DNA of 10,112 bases, taken from the NCBI GenBank assembly GCA_028699365.1, contig JAQVUQ010000065.1, positions 1-10,112 of the forward strand, read 5' to 3'. Below the pieces are notes generated by a model. That model was not told the DNA's origin. It searched no databases and worked only from the letters and a program-made list of their open reading frames with translations. Positions 6,114 through 10,112 of this stretch are shown piece after piece (the first letter of the stretch is position 1; every line of letters starts with the position of its first letter). The translations under genes were made by a program, and so were the position numbers. The DNA comes from UBA5359 sp028699365 [NCBI: bacterium]. Its GTDB lineage: Bacteria > UBP13 > UBA5359.

Positions 6114-6953
6114 ATGGCACAAGAAAACAATGAGCATATACTTTTTTCTGATGCCGAATTTCCGGTAAGCTTACGCTGGATGCGCGGCGAAATGGAGAAT
6201 TTCCCCTTGTGCAGCCATCAGGAATTTGAGGTGCAGTTTATTAAACATGGACAGGGATTTTATTTTATAAGAAATCACAATTATTTGTTTCAAAAAAACT
6301 CCCTGATAGTTATTCCTCCACACATACTTCACGCCCTGACGCCACGGCAAGGGGTTCATATTGAAAAGATCAGATTGATGTTTCAAAGCTCAATTCTTAA
6401 GCAGGATCAGCAATTAGCTGCTTTCCCTAAGGGTTTTCCGTATCATATAAACCTTCTTGAGAATGATGCCTCCGATCTGGAGACTGTTTTTCACAGGATA
6501 CATAAGGAATTGACAGGCAGGCGGAAGTATTATAAAGACGTTGTCGGCAATGATATTAAAAACCTTCTTTTACTGGCCAAAAGGATCGGTTTGCAGGATA
6601 CACCTGCGCAAAAAGTAAACCCTCTTGTTTCCCAGATAGTAGATTATATAGATAATAGCTTTATGGAGAATATAACGGTTATTTCCCTGGCTGAGAAGTT
6701 TTCATTATCCCCCAATTATCTCTCCTGGTTATTTAAGGACTGCACGGGCATCAACTTGAAGCAGTATATCCTGCATCGTCGTATTGCAGAGGCAAAGAGA
6801 TTGCTGGAGGAGGATCGTTCCGTCAAACCCAGCCTGGTTTATGCTAAGGTGGGTTTCCAGCAATTTGCCACTTTCAACCGCAGTTTTAAACAGATCACCG
6901 GTTTTACTCCCGCCGTCTACCGTAGGATTTCATACCAAGATAAAGAGAATTGA
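6114..6953 (+). CDS. AraC-family transcriptional regulator with N-terminal cupin domain
   Basis: This 279-residue DNA-binding protein has an N-terminal cupin-like sensor half (about 20-110, including HQEFEVQFIKHGQGFYF and an IPPHILHA strand) and a C-terminal AraC/XylS double helix-turn-helix (about 172-272). The first helix pair is ISLAEKFSLSPNYLSWLF (190-207). The second lies in the VGFQQFATFNRSFKQITGFTPAVYRR part, a clear AraC signature. Such regulators usually sense a sugar or related small molecule and act as activators of adjacent catabolic genes. It ends 48 bases before the hydrolase-like gene and a similar upstream element occurs before both genes, so that operon is the likeliest target; the URO-D pair upstream is an alternative. 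The coding sequence is visibly richer in A+T than its neighbours, which is common for regulators or may hint at separate acquisition. ATG 6114 has only a weak ribosome binding site. Confidence 0.93.
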   Translation: MAQENNEHILFSDAEFPVSLRWMRGEMENFPLCSHQEFEVQFIKHGQGFYFIRNHNYLFQKNSLIVIPPHILHALTPRQGVHIEKIRLMFQSSILKQDQQLAAFPKGFPYHINLLENDASDLETVFHRIHKELTGRRKYYKDVVGNDIKNLLLLAKRIGLQDTPAQKVNPLVSQIVDYIDNSFMENITVISLAEKFSLSPNYLSWLFKDCTGINLKQYILHRRIAEAKRLLEEDRSVKPSLVYAKVGFQQFATFNRSFKQITGFTPAVYRRISYQDKEN

Positions 6954-6990
6954 TATTGGAATAGCTTTGCCTTTACATAATAATGTAAAG
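6950..6990 (+). promoter_or_regulatory. Candidate promoter and shared element copy 2 before the hydrolase-like gene
   Basis: TTGATA (6950-6955) is followed after 18 bases by TACATA (6974-6979); TTGGAA (6956-6961) with AATAAT (6979-6984) is an alternative. Both are modest, as expected for an activator-dependent promoter. TGCCTTTACATAATAAT (6968-6984) repeats the element before the araC-type gene and overlaps the -10 region. Confidence 0.35.
6971..6990 (+). repeat. Inverted repeat abutting the ribosome binding site
   Basis: CTTTACAT (6971-6978) and ATGTAAAG (6983-6990) are perfect 8-base arms around AATA. The right arm supplies the AAAG of the AAAGGGGG ribosome binding site for ATG 7002. It could be a dimeric operator across the promoter, or a small RNA hairpin affecting translation if transcription starts upstream of it. 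There is no T-run, so it is not a terminator. Confidence 0.55.
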
Positions 6991-7001
6991 GGGGGAATCC
7001 A

Positions 7002-8957
7002 ATGGCAGTCATAGGCACAGATTTGAAGCAGGGAATAAGAGCTGCCAGTTGGTGGAGCGAAATGTGTGACCTTCAATGGCCTTCACCTATGCTGGATGAG
7101 AAGATAAACAGACGGGCCGATGCCCTGGCTGCAGCCGGAGTGAATATGGCCGTCCAGTATGGCTTCCACTTCAGATGGGATTATCTCCCCGTGATGGAAA
7201 GGTTGCACGGCTATCTGAGACAGGTCAGAGAGAGCCTGGAAGAGAGAGGCATCACCTTTGCCGACCATCACTCTTCAGTGCTTGTTCACAGGGTAAGGAG
7301 TATAGAGGATAGAGCGCAGATCCAGCAGCGTAATGCCCACCATGTTCCCTTCTATCCGGATGCCGATTATGCTGATGGATTACGCTGCAACGGCAGCCTG
7401 CTCAATGACTGGATGATGATCAGCACCCGGGACGGCAAACCTCATTACAATGAAGCTTACAACAACCGGCAGTTCTGCATGAACAATCCCAATTTTCGGC
7501 AGGCTTACAGAGAATATCTTAAAAGATTGCTCATCGATACCGGTATACGAATGCTGATGAGCGACGATGCTATCTTCTATGCAGGGTGGGCGGTCTGTGG
7601 TTGCCGGCATTGCCGGGAGAAGTTTTGCCATGAATATGGCGTGGAACAGCCGGCAGATTTGTGGCGTCTCAAGGAGGAACCGGATCTTCTTCAGAAATCC
7701 GGGCTTTACAGAGACGTTGTCCTCTTTCGGCTGCGGACGGTAGAAGAATTCATAGCCATGGTCAAAGAGACTGTCGGCCCGGATGTAGCATTGACAACAT
7801 GTTGTTCAACACATAATACTGCTGAGGGCGCCATGGGTGTAGGAATGTCTGCAGAGAGCTTTTCCAGGCACTGCGATTTTCTGATGCAGGAGACCAGCGA
7901 GAGCAGACTTCTCAAATGGACCGAAACCGCCTGCGAGTATGCCCTGTTCGAGAGCCTGGCCTCATCCAGAGTCCTTCCTTATCTCCCTTTGGCCTATGCT
8001 CATTGCCGGGATTTAGCCGGGCTGGCCTGGGGAGTTTCCAGGTTCTGGAGCAATAGCCTGTGGCTGTCCACTCAGAAGGGCCGGCAGTTCGGCAGTCCGG
8101 CAGGTATAGACGCTTTGCCGGAAGAGGCCGATCTGTGGGAAGATATAGCCGTCTGGGAAGAAAGTCATAAGGAACTGTTTATCGGCATGCCTGCTACCCG
8201 GCTGGGATTGTATTACAATGTGTCCTCGAGAGACTTCAGCCCTGATACCAGCGATACCAGCCGGCGTGTTTGTCGTGAACTGGTGGAGGCTAATATACAG
8301 TTCAGAATAATCAGCCCTGTTGAACTGCTTGAGAACCGGATACAGGAGAACACCGATGTCCTATTACTGTTGAATACCGAATGCTTGTCACAGGCAGAAC
8401 GCTTAGCCATAGCGGCTTTTGCTTCCACTGCCGGTAAACAGGTTGTTATCCTGGGCAGAGCCGGTATAAAGGATGAAACAGGAAAGCTGCTGCCGGCAGG
8501 TGCAGAAGATATAGAATACAAGGCAATTCTCCTGGATCATGAGGCCGGTCGGGAAGAGTATCTTGAGTATCTGCCTCCGTCAGAGGTGAAAGTAATCATG
8601 CCTGACGATCACTGGTGCTGGCGTGCAAAGAGAACTCATGACAGTTGGATCGTGATCTTTCTGGCAACAGGAGCCACGGCCGAATATCATGAAGGCATCC
8701 ACAATGCCAGGAATAAAGCACCTGTCATACGTAAGCTGGTTTACAAAAGTGTAGCGGAAGGCGCCGTGTTACAACTGGAGTTTCCCGGTGTCGTCACGCG
8801 GGCGGAGCTGCACAGCCCCGATATAGAGGAGGACAGGAGCGGCGTTTTGGACGGCAGCGACCGGATAAGCTTCGATCTTACCGGGCTAAAATCGTTCTTT
8901 ATTATTCAAGCCGGATTGAAGCACCCGGATTTGAGACTACTTGGTAGCTGTTACTAA
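7002..8957 (+). CDS. Putative glycoside-hydrolase-like protein, TIM barrel plus GATase-like domain
   Basis: I do not recognise a named family for this 651-residue protein. It reads as a three-part protein. Residues 1 to about 390 resemble a TIM barrel: GVNMAVQYGFHFRWD near the N-terminus, MLMSDDAIFY (184-193), then a CxCxxC cluster (Cys199, Cys201, Cys204) followed by REKF, a pattern seen after an acidic strand in GH42-like and related hydrolases. About 398-500 looks like a Rossmann/class-I-glutaminase-like domain (LGLYYNVSS, then NTDVLLLLN and KQVVILGRAG), as in beta-galactosidase middle domains. A beta-rich tail follows. Candidate acidic catalytic residues are Asp188/Asp189 and Glu297, by position only. 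There is no signal peptide, so action on an intracellular oligosaccharide or glycoside is likely. ATG 7002 follows AAAGGGGG closely. An aminotransferase gene starts 28 bases after its stop. A non-catalytic or lyase role cannot be excluded. Confidence 0.6.
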   Translation: MAVIGTDLKQGIRAASWWSEMCDLQWPSPMLDEKINRRADALAAAGVNMAVQYGFHFRWDYLPVMERLHGYLRQVRESLEERGITFADHHSSVLVHRVRSIEDRAQIQQRNAHHVPFYPDADYADGLRCNGSLLNDWMMISTRDGKPHYNEAYNNRQFCMNNPNFRQAYREYLKRLLIDTGIRMLMSDDAIFYAGWAVCGCRHCREKFCHEYGVEQPADLWRLKEEPDLLQKSGLYRDVVLFRLRTVEEFIAMVKETVGPDVALTTCCSTHNTAEGAMGVGMSAESFSRHCDFLMQETSESRLLKWTETACEYALFESLASSRVLPYLPLAYAHCRDLAGLAWGVSRFWSNSLWLSTQKGRQFGSPAGIDALPEEADLWEDIAVWEESHKELFIGMPATRLGLYYNVSSRDFSPDTSDTSRRVCRELVEANIQFRIISPVELLENRIQENTDVLLLLNTECLSQAERLAIAAFASTAGKQVVILGRAGIKDETGKLLPAGAEDIEYKAILLDHEAGREEYLEYLPPSEVKVIMPDDHWCWRAKRTHDSWIVIFLATGATAEYHEGIHNARNKAPVIRKLVYKSVAEGAVLQLEFPGVVTRAELHSPDIEEDRSGVLDGSDRISFDLTGLKSFFIIQAGLKHPDLRLLGSCY

Positions 8958-8985
8958 AGTGCACGAGAATGGAGAGAGTTGTATC

Positions 8986-10112
8986 ATGGAGAGATTGTCG
9001 TTACACGGTGGAACGCCCGTAAGGAGTGAAAAAGCTTTTCCGGCCTGGCCGATATTCGGGCGGGAGGAGAGAGATCGCCTGCTGGAGGTGTTCGACAGTG
9101 GCAAGTGGTGGTATGGAGAGAAGGTCAGGGAATTCGAAGAGAAGTATGCTGCCTTTCAGGATGCCAAACACGGTGTTACTTGCGCCAATGGGACCTTGGC
9201 CTTAGAAACAGCTCTGCTGGCCTGCGGTGTCGGGGCAGGAGATGAAGTCATCGTGCCTCCCTATACCTTTATGGCTACGGCCAGTGCCGTATTGAAGATC
9301 AATGCCGTACCCGTCTTTGCCGATATAGAGTTGGACACTTGTAACCTAGACCCTAAGGATGTGGAAAGGAAGATCAGCGACAAGACCAAAGCTATTTTAC
9401 CGGTGCATCTGGGGGGATTGCCGGTGGACATGGATGCCTTCCGTGCACTGGCCAGGAAACATAAGCTGGCGCTGATTGAAGATGCCTGCCATAGCTGGGG
9501 CAGCAAGTGGCAGGGCAAGGGCACTGGAGCCATAGGGGATTGCGGTGTCTTCAGCTTCCAGATGAGCAAGAACATCACCTCTGGAGAGGGCGGTATCCTC
9601 CTTACCGATAACGAGGCTATTGCCGACAGGGCCAGAAGTTACACCAACTGCGGACGTGTTAAGGGCGGGGAATGGTATGAGCATTATCTCCTGGGCAGTA
9701 ACTCGAGACTGACGGAGCTGCAGGCAGCCATATTATTAGGGCAGTTGGAAAGACTGGAAGAACAGACGCTTAAACGTGAGAAAAACGCAGCATATCTGAG
9801 CGAGCTATTGAAAGATATGCCCGGCATCAGCCTGATGAGAAGAGACCCCAGGGTAAGCAGACGCAGCTACCACATGTATATCTTCCGCTTCCTGTCAGAG
9901 CAATGGCTCGGAGTCAACCGGGATAGATTCCTGGAAGCCCTTAGAGCAGAAGGCATTCCCAGCAGCGCCGGCTATAACATACCCCTGTATAAGAATCCTC
10001 TGTTCCAGCAAAAGGGAGAAGGGCCCCGGCATTGTCCCATATCCTGTCCCTATTACGGACGGGATATGGATTACAGCCGGGTGACGTGTCCCAATGCCGA
10101 GCTTATTGGCCG
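8986..10112 (+). CDS. DegT/DnrJ/EryC1/StrS family PLP aminotransferase (3' end beyond window)
   Basis: The frame is open from ATG 8986 (GGAGAG at 8971-8976) to the last base, giving 375 codons and no stop; the family is usually about 370-430 residues, so little is missing. It has the fold-type I sugar aminotransferase signatures: GVTCANGTLALE (PLP phosphate region), EDACHSWGS with Asp166 expected to pair with the PLP ring nitrogen, and FSFQMSKNITSGEGG with Lys195 as the Schiff-base lysine. The LHGGTPVR opening recalls the glutamine:scyllo-inosose aminotransferase (StsC-like) branch, but close relatives act on varied keto-sugars. The reaction would be transfer of an amino group from Glu or Gln to a keto-sugar or keto-cyclitol. 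It starts 28 bases after the hydrolase-like gene and is surely in the same operon, suggesting amino-sugar or aminocyclitol metabolism. It acts in the cytoplasm. Confidence 0.93.
   Translation, partial: MERLSLHGGTPVRSEKAFPAWPIFGREERDRLLEVFDSGKWWYGEKVREFEEKYAAFQDAKHGVTCANGTLALETALLACGVGAGDEVIVPPYTFMATASAVLKINAVPVFADIELDTCNLDPKDVERKISDKTKAILPVHLGGLPVDMDAFRALARKHKLALIEDACHSWGSKWQGKGTGAIGDCGVFSFQMSKNITSGEGGILLTDNEAIADRARSYTNCGRVKGGEWYEHYLLGSNSRLTELQAAILLGQLERLEEQTLKREKNAAYLSELLKDMPGISLMRRDPRVSRRSYHMYIFRFLSEQWLGVNRDRFLEALRAEGIPSSAGYNIPLYKNPLFQQKGEGPRHCPISCPYYGRDMDYSRVTCPNAELIG

Overview
The window reads as a chromosomal segment of an anaerobic, Gram-positive-type bacterium, most likely a Clostridia-like member of the Bacillota. 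Grounds: strong GGAGG-type ribosome binding sites with some GTG/TTG starts, a NiCo (czcD) class riboswitch, a DUF1858 redox-disulfide protein, and URO-D-family methyltransferase-like genes typical of anaerobes. Base composition looks slightly GC-rich by eye (not counted), with the AraC-type gene visibly richer in A+T. All convincing genes lie on the + strand; I found no rRNA, tRNA, IS element, CRISPR array or prophage.

Layout. (1) 1-500: the possible last codons of an upstream gene, a 56-residue zinc-ribbon protein, and a 65-residue DUF1858 protein with its own candidate promoter. (2) About 519-3220: an intergenic leader RNA that matches the NiCo riboswitch fold and ends in a factor-independent terminator, followed by an 853-residue P-type cation ATPase. 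The terminator's 5' arm overlaps the aptamer's last helix, so metal binding should allow read-through. The ATPase has a PEEFP motif in M4, a His in M5 and an ELIIDPTC stretch in M6, so despite its Ca2+-ATPase-like frame it is better read as a transition-metal exporter. (3) 3272-3697: a Nudix hydrolase resembling ADP-ribose pyrophosphatases. (4) 3752-5981: two overlapping URO-D-family genes behind a good sigma-A-type promoter. The first keeps the His-x-Cys...Cys zinc site of MtaA/MtbA methyltransferases; the second has His-x-Asp...Asp at the same places.

(5) 5982-6113 is a regulatory region with a 16-bp palindrome, then an AraC-family regulator (6114-6953). (6) 7002 to the window end: a 651-residue glycoside-hydrolase-like protein of unknown specificity and a DegT/DnrJ/EryC1/StrS PLP aminotransferase cut by the window edge. 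A TGCCTTTA...TAATAAT element occurs both upstream of the araC-type gene and upstream of the hydrolase-like gene, suggesting the regulator controls itself and this carbohydrate/amino-sugar operon.

Most notable points: the riboswitch-controlled ATPase with unusual transport-site residues, the paired URO-D paralogs with swapped metal ligands, and the putative AraC regulon with the unrecognised hydrolase-like protein. These assignments come from reading motifs and from remembered family consensus; no searches or folding calculations were run.
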